Below, in pieces: positions 57,624-64,000 of a stretch of 64,000 nt of DNA (position 1 is its first letter; the number at the start of each line of letters is the position of its first letter). The position numbers and the translations under genes are program-made. Below the pieces are notes generated by a model that was not told the origin of the DNA, made no database searches, and worked only from the letters and a program-made list of their open reading frames with translations. Origin of the DNA: Mannheimia cairinae (GTDB lineage: Bacteria; Pseudomonadota; Gammaproteobacteria; Enterobacterales; Pasteurellaceae); the NCBI RefSeq assembly GCF_028649535.1, contig NZ_JAQSJE010000009.1:124001-188000 (forward strand), in the 5' to 3' direction.

Positions 57624-57692
57624 ATGTATTCTAGTGTTGAACATTTTGAGTACAATATTTATGTAGCGGAGAGTACTATACAAGTGATTTAA
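57624..57692 (+). pseudogene. Short remnant resembling a SET-domain start
   Basis: ATG-started 22 codons: MYSSVEHFEYNIYVAESTIQ then VI and TAA. YNIYVAESTI resembles the opening of SET-domain proteins, where HGxG would follow. It lies at the right edge of the accessory region, after a TATAAT. Too short to be sure. Confidence 0.2.
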
Positions 57693-57710
57693 AGCTTTGT
57701 AATATATGCC

Positions 57711-58574
57711 TTAAGCCACTTCTCCCACCACAAACTCCACAAACGCCCTTACCACACTCGACGGATAGCGATGTGCCGCATAGAGCATTGTTAAAGCAAA
57801 TTTGGGGCTATCGAAATCGGGTAAGATCGGTACCAAACCATATTCTCGGGTTAAATGTTCCACAGAGTAATCCGCCAATAAACAGACTGCTTTGCCTTGT
57901 TTTGCCATAAACTCTACCGCAAAACTTTCGTTACTAGCGAATAGATAAGGTAAATTAAGCGTTTTTTTACCCATATTGATTGATAAGGTTTTTTCGCCTT
58001 TTCTTGCCCAGCCAGCCAATGGAAAATTAGCAAGATCCTGCACTGTTTTAGGCATACCTAATTGGGCTAATAAATCAGGATGAGCTACCCATTTTGCCTG
58101 CACATCTAATACTTTTTTGGCAATAAACTGATCACCGTGTAAATCGCCCATACGAAATGCGACATCTATGCCGTCAGCAGTCATATCCAAAAGATTATCA
58201 GTTAAGGAACACTGGATTTGAATATGCGGAAATTGGCTTTGGAATTCGGCAATCCATTCCAGCACTGGTGTGCAGTTTGGTGGGGCAGAAATACGTAAAA
58301 TACCTTTTAATTCAGCTTGTTCTTCATTTAGCACTTGGGCGGCATTCACTAAATTATCAATGGAAAGATAAACCTGTTCATACAGCCGTTGCCCAGCGAT
58401 TGTGGGTTTCACGCCCGATTTAAAACGATCAAACAGTTGAATATTGAGTGATTTTTCCAGTTCGGCAATCTGACGGCTGATGGTTGCAATCGGCACATTC
58501 AGTTTTTCCGAGGCTTTAGACAAACTGCCATCTTGTACGACGGCAACAAAAAGGCGAAGGGCATTGAGGTTCAT
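57711..58574 (-). CDS. LysR-family transcriptional regulator
   Basis: A 287-residue LTTR. The winged HTH is residues 1-60 (LRLFVAVVQDGSLSKASEKL, VPIATISRQIAELEKSL), followed by a linker helix and a two-lobed effector domain (GILRISAPPNC starts it; DVAFRMGDLHGDQFIAKKV). It belongs to the group controlling redox or quinone-related enzymes such as DsdC/AaeR/YafC-like regulators. It is divergent from a nitronate monooxygenase gene with a 17-base palindrome between them, so that gene is the likely target. Confidence 0.9.
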   Translation of the reverse strand: MNLNALRLFVAVVQDGSLSKASEKLNVPIATISRQIAELEKSLNIQLFDRFKSGVKPTIAGQRLYEQVYLSIDNLVNAAQVLNEEQAELKGILRISAPPNCTPVLEWIAEFQSQFPHIQIQCSLTDNLLDMTADGIDVAFRMGDLHGDQFIAKKVLDVQAKWVAHPDLLAQLGMPKTVQDLANFPLAGWARKGEKTLSINMGKKTLNLPYLFASNESFAVEFMAKQGKAVCLLADYSVEHLTREYGLVPILPDFDSPKFALTMLYAAHRYPSSVVRAFVEFVVGEVA

Positions 58575-58588
58575 AATATTCTCATTTT

Positions 58589-58605
58589 TGGAAAGTATTT
58601 TTCCA
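58589..58605. promoter_or_regulatory. Palindromic operator between lysR and the monooxygenase gene
   Basis: TGGAAA-GTATT-TTTCCA is a perfect 6+6 palindrome 14 bases from the lysR start codon and 68 bases from the divergent gene, a usual place for an LTTR recognition site. Confidence 0.5.
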
Positions 58606-58672
58606 TTTTAGGTGGTTCTTATTTTAATTTCAATACAATAAAATTCACCCATCAAATTTATAGGAGAAAATT

Positions 58673-59623
58673 ATGCAAAACCGAATTACTGAAATTTTAA
58701 ATATCAAACACCCGATTGTTCAAGCTCCAATGTCTTGGCTGACCGATGCCCGTCTTGTTGCAGCTGTTGCGGAAGCTGGTGGCTTAGGATTTTTAGCACC
58801 ACACGCAGGGCAGACGACGAATCCGAATTTGAATGAAGAAGTGATTGAGCGTATGCGTAATGAAATTCGTAAGGTGAAAGCCTTAACGGATAAACCTTTT
58901 GGCGTGCCATTTATTTTATCTTACGATTTCTCACTGATTCCGCATATGGTTAATTTGTTTATTGAAGAAAAAGTGCCGGTGGTGCTAGATAATGGTTCGC
59001 TTGATGCTGAAATTTATGCCGAATTCAAACAGGCAGGCATTAAAATTATCTGTCGTTTACCTAACCCAAATCTGCCAGATGCTTTAAAAGCTCAGGAATT
59101 AGGGGCAGATATCTTAGTGCTAACGGGCTTTGATGAAGGCGGTACGTTGCCGATGAAAGAAATGGGTAGTTTTTCTGTGTTAGCGGAATTTGTCGGCAAG
59201 GTTGATTTACCTATTATGCTAGCAGGTGGCGTGGCTGATAGAAAAGCTGTGCAAGCAGCTTTCACATTAGGTGCGGAAGGTGTATGGGTTGGTACAGCGT
59301 TTATTGCCACTGAAGAATGTCGTGCAAATGCAAAAGTTAAAGAATGGATTACTCAAGCAACGGCAAATGATCTTTTATTATTCCGTACAGAGCCTTACTA
59401 CTATCGTTCTTTACCAACGGAACTTGCGAAAAAATGTTTTGAAATGAGTGAAAATGGAGCAACTCGTGCGGAAATTGCCAAAGTAATGAATGCAGGCACA
59501 GGAATGCGTTTAGGAATGCTCGAAGGCGATTTTGAAAACGGCTATATTTCACTTGGTAACGGCATTTCGTCAATTCACAAAATTAAAAGTGTAAAAGGCT
59601 TAATTGATGAGCTAATGGGCTAA
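58673..59623 (+). CDS. Nitronate monooxygenase (2-nitropropane dioxygenase-like)
   Basis: A 316-residue FMN-dependent TIM-barrel enzyme. N-terminal HPIVQAPMSWLTDARLVAAV, GGLGFLAPH, and the C-terminal-half LPIMLAGGVADRKAVQAAF and LGAEGVWVGTAFIATEEC are the family's FMN-binding blocks. It oxidises alkyl nitronates and may detoxify 3-nitropropionate. SD AGGAG lies seven bases before the ATG. Family members also act as quinone reductases or enoyl reductases (FabK-like), so the substrate is uncertain. Confidence 0.85.
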   Translation: MQNRITEILNIKHPIVQAPMSWLTDARLVAAVAEAGGLGFLAPHAGQTTNPNLNEEVIERMRNEIRKVKALTDKPFGVPFILSYDFSLIPHMVNLFIEEKVPVVLDNGSLDAEIYAEFKQAGIKIICRLPNPNLPDALKAQELGADILVLTGFDEGGTLPMKEMGSFSVLAEFVGKVDLPIMLAGGVADRKAVQAAFTLGAEGVWVGTAFIATEECRANAKVKEWITQATANDLLLFRTEPYYYRSLPTELAKKCFEMSENGATRAEIAKVMNAGTGMRLGMLEGDFENGYISLGNGISSIHKIKSVKGLIDELMG

Positions 59624-59768
59624 TTTAAGTTGTATTTTACAAGCGGTTATTTTTCATTGGAATTTTACTTGTGATTTTGATTTGTTGGTAAAATCAACAT
59701 CAAATATCAGCATTAGTAGTAAAATTTTTCAGAAAAATGACCGCTTGTGTTTTTCGTATTACAAAAAA

Positions 59769-60671
59769 TCAAGGAATATCAAAGCCTTGAGAAGCAACAT
59801 AAACCTTAATCCATTCTTCTTCCGTAAATGTGATTTTTAGTGCATCAGCCGCATTGCGAACTCGTTCAATATTCCCCGAGCCAAGAATCGGCATAATATG
59901 GGCAGGGTGGCTTAATAGCCAAGCAAGTGCCAACACATCTAAACGATCTTCATCTTTAGTTTTGCCAATTTCAAGCAACTGAGTGGCAATCGCAATGCCT
60001 TGCTTATCCGTTTTATCAAATAAACGCCCTCCAGCAAGTGGCGACCAGGCCATCGGTTTAATACGTTTCTCAAGTAAAAAATCAAGAGAACCATCATCAA
60101 AAGCATTAAGATGTAATGGCGATATTTCAATTTGATTGGTGATTAAAGGTTGTTTCACATAAGATTGAAGCATTGAGAATTTGGCAGGGGTGTAATTTGA
60201 TACCCCAAAATGTCTTACTTTGCCCGCTTGATGTAAAATTTCAAACGCTCGAGCAATTTGCTCTGGATCGGCACAAGGGGATAAACGATGAATCAGCAAA
60301 ACATCAAGCTGTTCGCATTGTAATTGTTGGATAGAACGCTCTGCCGACCAAACAATATGCTCATAACTATTATCATAATAATGGCTTTTTATTTCAGGTA
60401 ATTCTTGGTTTGGATATAAAATCCCACATTTAGACACCAGCGTCATTTTCTCTCGCAACGATTTATCTAACGCTAAAGCTTGTCCAAAACAACCTTCAGT
60501 TGTAAAACCACCGTAACAAGCTGCGTGATCAAAGGTGGTAATGCCCAATTCTAATAATTGATGAATAAAAGTGAGCGTTTGTTGTGGTGTTTGTTGCCAT
60601 TTGTCTAGTCGCCAAAAACCTTGAATTATACGACTAAAAGAGAGGTCTTTTGTTAAAGAAGTATATTGCAT
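59769..60671 (-). CDS. Aldo-keto reductase (YdhF-like)
   Basis: A 300-residue NADPH-dependent barrel enzyme. Catalytic Asp and Tyr are in GITTFDHAACYGG, Lys in LVSKCGIL, and His in DVLLIHRLSPCADPE; NADPH contacts are in AWSPLAGGRLF and LGSGNIERVRNAAD. Length and motifs match Escherichia coli YdhF. It reduces aldehydes or ketones; the substrate is unknown. It lies downstream of the AraC regulator on the same strand, with about 80 bases between, and may be regulated with it. Confidence 0.88.
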   Translation of the reverse strand: MQYTSLTKDLSFSRIIQGFWRLDKWQQTPQQTLTFIHQLLELGITTFDHAACYGGFTTEGCFGQALALDKSLREKMTLVSKCGILYPNQELPEIKSHYYDNSYEHIVWSAERSIQQLQCEQLDVLLIHRLSPCADPEQIARAFEILHQAGKVRHFGVSNYTPAKFSMLQSYVKQPLITNQIEISPLHLNAFDDGSLDFLLEKRIKPMAWSPLAGGRLFDKTDKQGIAIATQLLEIGKTKDEDRLDVLALAWLLSHPAHIMPILGSGNIERVRNAADALKITFTEEEWIKVYVASQGFDIP

Positions 60672-60754
60672 AAGAAATCTCCGTGGTTAAGATTTATCTA
60701 AGAATATGTTGGTGTTTCAACTATCCATAATACAACGCTGAAATGGAAATGCAA

Positions 60755-61651
60755 TTAACGATGTGGTTTGAAAAGCTGTCTTTCAGATAGTTTAATCTTA
60801 CCACTCGGCACACTACCAAAATAACGCTTAAATTCCCGACTAAACTGGCTAGGGCTTTCATAACCGACTTGATAGGCTGCAGTAGAAACAGGCAAATTTT
60901 CTTCCGAAATCAACCGCTTAGCTTCCATTAAACGCAACGATTTTTGGTATTGCAATGGCGAAAGTGTCGTGTGCTTTTTGAAATGGCTGTGAAAACCAGA
61001 CAATGACATTCCACATAATTCCGCAAGGCTTTCAACAGTAACTGTTTCGGTATAATGGGCTTTCAGGTATTCGGTAGCTTTAGCGATTTTTTGCGTGTTA
61101 GAGCCAAAACTCACCATCTGTTTAAGCTTACCCCCTTGTTCGCCTGTGAGCAGGCGATAGTAAATTTCCTGCTGAATTAGCGGTGCAAGAAAAACTACAT
61201 CATTTGGATTTTCGTGCAAGAGTAATAAGCGTTCAAAAGCATTTTCTAACTCTTCATCTAAATGCCATCGCCCGAAAGCGGTCGAATTTTCTGAAGAATT
61301 TGCAAAAAGTGCGGTTTGTTCCAGCAGAATTTTATTCACTGCTTGCAGATCGATTTTCATCGACATAATCACCGACGGATTTTCCATACTGGCTTCACGA
61401 ATCTTGCCACACATTGGCACATTCACAGGGCAGAACATAAAGTGTTGGTTGTCGAACAGATAACATTGCTCCCCTAGTTGAACCTCCCGTTCGCCCCGAA
61501 CTACAATGCAAATACTTGGCTCTTGGATCACGCTGTCATAAGCAAAAGGGTGATCGCAATGAACAATAGTCAAACCTTGAATTGGCGATTGAAAAGTTTG
61601 GTTTTTGGGAATGACATTTAATAAGCGTTTAAAAATTTGTTCTGTAAACAT
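60755..61651 (-). CDS. AraC-family regulator with cupin N domain
   Basis: 298 residues. An N-terminal cupin/AraC_N domain (about 1-165; SICIVVRGEREVQLGEQCYL) is followed by two HTHs: VESLAELCGMSLSGFHSHFK and VSTAAYQVGYESPSQFSREF. The type with this N domain (YqhC-like) senses aldehydes and activates an aldo-keto reductase in Escherichia coli, which agrees with the reductase next door. Upstream is a 24-base element that also occurs before ohr. The gene contains a Haemophilus-type uptake core (AAGTGCGGT, 61307-61315). Confidence 0.88.
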   Translation of the reverse strand: MFTEQIFKRLLNVIPKNQTFQSPIQGLTIVHCDHPFAYDSVIQEPSICIVVRGEREVQLGEQCYLFDNQHFMFCPVNVPMCGKIREASMENPSVIMSMKIDLQAVNKILLEQTALFANSSENSTAFGRWHLDEELENAFERLLLLHENPNDVVFLAPLIQQEIYYRLLTGEQGGKLKQMVSFGSNTQKIAKATEYLKAHYTETVTVESLAELCGMSLSGFHSHFKKHTTLSPLQYQKSLRLMEAKRLISEENLPVSTAAYQVGYESPSQFSREFKRYFGSVPSGKIKLSERQLFKPHR

Positions 61652-61663
61652 AATTATTTGGAT

Positions 61664-61687
61664 AAATAGGCAAGTGTTTTGGAGGAA
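61664..61687. promoter_or_regulatory. Shared regulatory element, copy A
   Basis: Contains AAATAGGCAAGTGTTTTGGA and continues GGAA. It matches 63086-63109 at 21 of 24 positions. Located between the AraC gene and the ferritin-like gene, so it can serve both. Confidence 0.5.
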
Positions 61688-61780
61688 TAATATACCCTAT
61701 ATTTTTCAAAATCAATATACTAAATCCATTCCAATAGGGAACAGATAAAATAATTACTAATGTAATTGAAGGAGAATAGT

Positions 61781-62233
61781 ATGAGCAATAACAAACAATT
61801 CGACATTTTAAAAGCAATGGCTAAAACGTGGTTTGGTAATTCACAACAGCACAGTATTCACGCTGAGATTATCCGCCAGAAAGGGTTTGCAAAATTAGCT
61901 GATAAGATACAAGCAGAAGCTGAAGACGAATGGCAAGAAGCTCAACGAGTAAATGCCCGTTTAATTGAAATTGGCGGAACACCTGTAGTGGCAATGGACG
62001 ATTTTCCTGTGATAACCGATATTCGAGAACAATTAGAATACGACTATAGTGAAGGCATAAAAGGAATGGTTGAATTAAATGCATTGTTAGCAGAATTTGC
62101 CGATGATTACATTACACGCCGTATGATTGAAGAATTTATTGTAGATGAGCAAGAACATACTAACTGGCTTGCGGAACATTTAGGCTTAATCGAACAAATT
62201 GGTTATCAAAATTACTTAATGAAACAAATGTAA
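61781..62233 (+). CDS. Ferritin-like domain protein
   Basis: 150 residues; start at 61781 chosen because GGAG lies eight bases upstream (a TTG at 61766 is possible). The four-helix bundle carries metal-ligand patterns SIHAEIIRQKGF, EAEDEWQEAQR and FIVDEQEHTNWLAEHLG, as in bacterioferritin/DUF892-type stress proteins. It probably stores iron or protects DNA under oxidative stress. It is co-directional with the aldolase gene (14 bases later) and near ohr. Confidence 0.75.
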   Translation: MSNNKQFDILKAMAKTWFGNSQQHSIHAEIIRQKGFAKLADKIQAEAEDEWQEAQRVNARLIEIGGTPVVAMDDFPVITDIREQLEYDYSEGIKGMVELNALLAEFADDYITRRMIEEFIVDEQEHTNWLAEHLGLIEQIGYQNYLMKQM

Positions 62234-62247
62234 GAAGGGACAGAACA

Positions 62248-63039
62248 ATGCGAGTATTAGACAAATCATATTTACATAACACTTTCAAACAAGCAGTTTT
62301 ACAACACCAAACCCAAATTGGTTTCGGTTTGGTATCAGGTTCAGCAGTGAATGCGGAAATTGTGGCAGCTTCGGGCTATGACTTCCTTTGGATTGATGGC
62401 GAACACGGGCCGAACACGATAGAAACGATTATCGACCAAGCCCGAGCCATTGCTCCTTATGGTAGCCACGTGGTGGTACGACCGTTGGAAGCCGACCGTG
62501 CGTTAATCAAACAGTTATTAGACGCTGGTATTCAATCAATTATCGCACCAATGGTGGAATCGGGCGAACAAGCAAAATATGTTGCAGAATCAATGTATTA
62601 TCCGTCTCGTGGTAAACGTGGTTTTGGTGCTCCGGCTGTGCGTGCAGGGCGTTGGGCGAGATTGCCTGAATATATCAAACACGCCGAAGACGAGCTATTT
62701 CTTGCAGTGCAAATCGAAAGCAAAAAAGGTGTAGAGAATTTTGCAGAAATTGCTACCACAGAAGGTGTCGATGCCATATTTTTAGGCCCAGCAGATTTAG
62801 CCGTGGATATGGGGTATTTCGGCGATTTTTCCGGCGAAGAAATGCAGGCGACTATTGAAAAACTAATTAAAGGCATTAGAGCATTAGGCAAGCCGGTCGG
62901 CACTATTGCGGGTTCGCCAGAAGAAGCGAAACGCTATATTGATTGGGGGGCAAGTTTTGTAGTAGTCGGTGCAGATACCGTTTTTCTTGCAAATGCGGCA
63001 GATAGTATGTTAGAAGCCTGCCAAAATTTGAAAAAATAA
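62248..63039 (+). CDS. HpcH/HpaI-family class II aldolase
   Basis: 263 residues. Metal-dependent pyruvate aldolase fold: FLWIDGEHGPNTIETIIDQA, VVVRPLEADRALIKQLLDAG, AVQIESKKGVENFAEIA and IFLGPADLAVDMGYFG hold the Arg, Glu and Asp residues of the active site. Relatives (GarL, HpaI, YfaU) split 2-keto-3-deoxy acids into pyruvate and an aldehyde. No sugar-acid genes are nearby; the setting is redox/stress. SD AAGGGA before the ATG. Confidence 0.88.
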   Translation: MRVLDKSYLHNTFKQAVLQHQTQIGFGLVSGSAVNAEIVAASGYDFLWIDGEHGPNTIETIIDQARAIAPYGSHVVVRPLEADRALIKQLLDAGIQSIIAPMVESGEQAKYVAESMYYPSRGKRGFGAPAVRAGRWARLPEYIKHAEDELFLAVQIESKKGVENFAEIATTEGVDAIFLGPADLAVDMGYFGDFSGEEMQATIEKLIKGIRALGKPVGTIAGSPEEAKRYIDWGASFVVVGADTVFLANAADSMLEACQNLKK

Positions 63040-63085
63040 CCGTAGGGACAGGGTTTTCTTCTCCAGACGATAAATAAATTTGTAG

Positions 63086-63109
63086 AAATAGGCAAGTATT
63101 TTAGAGAAA
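63086..63109. promoter_or_regulatory. Shared regulatory element, copy B (upstream of ohr)
   Basis: Contains AAATAGGCAAGTATTTTAGA and continues GAAA. A shorter inverted copy, TTAAAATACTTGC (63138-63150), follows, so ohr has two oppositely oriented sites. Confidence 0.5.
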
Positions 63110-63182
63110 CAAGCTACCGTTTTGAGATTGTACTCAGTTAAAATACTTGCATTCCAATTTAAATAAGACAAAGGACAACATT

Positions 63183-63614
63183 ATGAAAATTTTTTATCAC
63201 ACATCAGCAACAGCAACAGGCGGTCGAGATGGTCGTACCCAAGTGGATGATGGCTCTATCGGTTTTGACTTAGTTGGTTTTCAAAACGAAAGCGGTAAAA
63301 TCGGCACCAACCCCGAACAACTTTTTGCAATGGGCTATGCAGCGTGCTTTGATAATGCAATCATTCACATTGCACCGACATTAGGTATTAAACCAGCCAA
63401 ACATTCAACAACCGTTGGTGTGGGTATCGGTCAAAAACCGGACGGTGCATTCAGCTTTGAAATTGATATTACCATTACAGTAGAAGGGTTGAGCTTAGAA
63501 GATGCAAAAACATTAATCGAAAAAGCACACGCAACCTGCCCATATTCTAACGCTACTCGTGGTAATGTGGATGTACGCTTACACGTGAATGTGGTGCAAA
63601 CTTTTGATTTGTAA
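63183..63614 (+). CDS. ohr: Organic hydroperoxide resistance protein
   Basis: 143 residues, start at 63183 because AAGGA precedes it and the protein then opens MKIFYHTSATATGGRDGR, the Ohr N terminus. The two redox cysteines are Cys55 (MGYAACFDNAI) and Cys119 (HATCPYSNAT), conserved in the OsmC/Ohr family. It reduces organic hydroperoxides with lipoyl-protein help. No ohrR (MarR type) is adjacent; the AraC regulator of this cluster may take its place. Confidence 0.93.
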   Translation: MKIFYHTSATATGGRDGRTQVDDGSIGFDLVGFQNESGKIGTNPEQLFAMGYAACFDNAIIHIAPTLGIKPAKHSTTVGVGIGQKPDGAFSFEIDITITVEGLSLEDAKTLIEKAHATCPYSNATRGNVDVRLHVNVVQTFDL

Positions 63615-63623
63615 TTGATAAAT

Positions 63624-63656
63624 ACCATCTGGAAGCGATGTTTCAGATGGCATTTT
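63624..63656 (+). terminator. Terminator of ohr
   Basis: CCATCTGGAA-GCGATG-TTTCAGATGG forms a 10-bp stem with one G.U, then CATTTTGCC; only a modest T-run. Confidence 0.6.
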
Positions 63657-63746
63657 GCCTATATGATTCACTGCTGGCGGTCGGATTTACCCAAAAGTTT
63701 GTAAAAAATGCCCGCTCTTTATTTATCCAACAGAGAGGGCATAGCA

Positions 63747-63821
63747 ATGAAAAATGTATTAATCATTTCAGTCCATAGCAATTTATTCCATTCAACCGCT
63801 AATGCTCGTATTGAGAAGTGA
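63747..63821 (+). pseudogene. Remnant of a flavodoxin-fold NAD(P)H oxidoreductase
   Basis: 24 codons: MKNVLIISVHSNLFHSTANA then RIEK and TGA. The beginning looks like the first strand and flavin loop of KefF/MdaB-type quinone reductases (MKNVLII..HPNL..STAN). SD-like GAGAGGG lies before the ATG. The rest of the gene is absent. Confidence 0.35.
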
Positions 63822-63849
63822 AATTTACAATTCCTTATTTATATGTAAC

Positions 63850-64000
63850 TTAGAACGGAATATCATCATCAAAATTATTCATAGCAGGCTCTGCCTGTGG
63901 AGCAGGTTTAGATTGTTGTGGTGCTGTATTTGATGATTGGTTGTAACCGTAGTTGCTATTGCCTTGATTATAATTATTACCTGCTGGTGCAGAATTACCC
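63850..64000 (-). CDS. ssb: Single-stranded DNA-binding protein, C-terminal part
   Basis: The minus-strand frame runs in from the window edge and gives the low-complexity Gly/Asn/Gln/Pro tail ([17 protein letters not shown]) and the acidic end [10 protein letters not shown]. The DDDIPF tip is the SSB motif that docks partner proteins such as RecQ, RecO and the polymerase chi subunit. The OB-fold domain is outside the window. Confidence 0.93.
   Translation of the reverse strand, partial: GNSAPAGNNYNQGNSNYGYNQSSNTAPQQSKPAPQAEPAMNNFDDDIPF

Noticed and set aside
36040-57700. CRISPR array or cas genes in the defence region
   Set aside because: No regularly spaced identical repeats; the only regular period (28 bp) is the three HipB operators.
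40000-57700. Integrated prophage
   Set aside because: One CI-like repressor but no integrase, terminase, capsid, tail or lysis genes.

Overview
The window looks like part of a chromosome from a Pasteurellaceae bacterium, on the Mannheimia / Actinobacillus pleuropneumoniae side of the family. The pointers are an AT-rich base composition, an OmpP2-type porin, a fruB with two HPr domains, and about 16 copies of the uptake-signal core ACAAGCGGT (or its complement), the dialect of that branch. The Haemophilus-type core AAGTGCGGT was seen only three times. The genus is inferred, not proven.

Layout. 1-9.5 kb: 3' part of a porin gene, a decayed gene, an AGCS sodium:alanine symporter with an FNR-like box, a two-gene nickel/cobalt exporter or uptake unit (DUF1007 + NicO), RNase P RNA (rnpB) with promoter and terminator, and the fructose PTS operon fruB-fruK-fruA. 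9.5-19.6 kb: a complete glycogen operon glgB-glgX-glgC-glgA-glgP, divergent from fru across a 280-bp region that holds two near-perfect CRP sites and two Cra/FruR-like operators, so sugar uptake and glycogen storage probably share control. 19.6-24.6 kb: duplicated terminators, trmJ, pntA-pntB, a candidate small RNA, and tRNA-Leu(GAG) next to secG. 25-34.4 kb: a long minus-strand run topB, mepA, aroC, mscK-like, menE, seqA. 34.5-37.8 kb: plus-strand ybfF, cmoA, purR and a DedA protein.

37.9-57.7 kb is an accessory region. It holds a frameshifted MerR regulator facing a MATE pump, and a metal-responsive MerR/CDF pair with a textbook 19-bp-spacer promoter. It also holds two diverged IS1595-family transposases, a type III restriction-modification locus whose mod gene is frameshifted, and an HTH repressor divergent from the second transposase. 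Next come two equal-length coiled-coil/winged-helix proteins facing each other and a hipBA toxin-antitoxin locus with three operators exactly 28 bp apart. The region ends with a two-gene unit: a DUF4145/HEPN-like + SF1 helicase fusion and a TPR + OB-fold protein. That last pair is the best candidate for an interesting, little-described (probably defence or conflict) system.

57.7-64 kb holds LysR / nitronate monooxygenase, an aldo-keto reductase, an AraC regulator, a ferritin-like protein, an HpaI-type aldolase, ohr, a decayed flavodoxin-like gene start, and the 3' end of ssb. A shared 24-bp element upstream of both the ferritin-like gene and ohr suggests a small oxidative-stress regulon.
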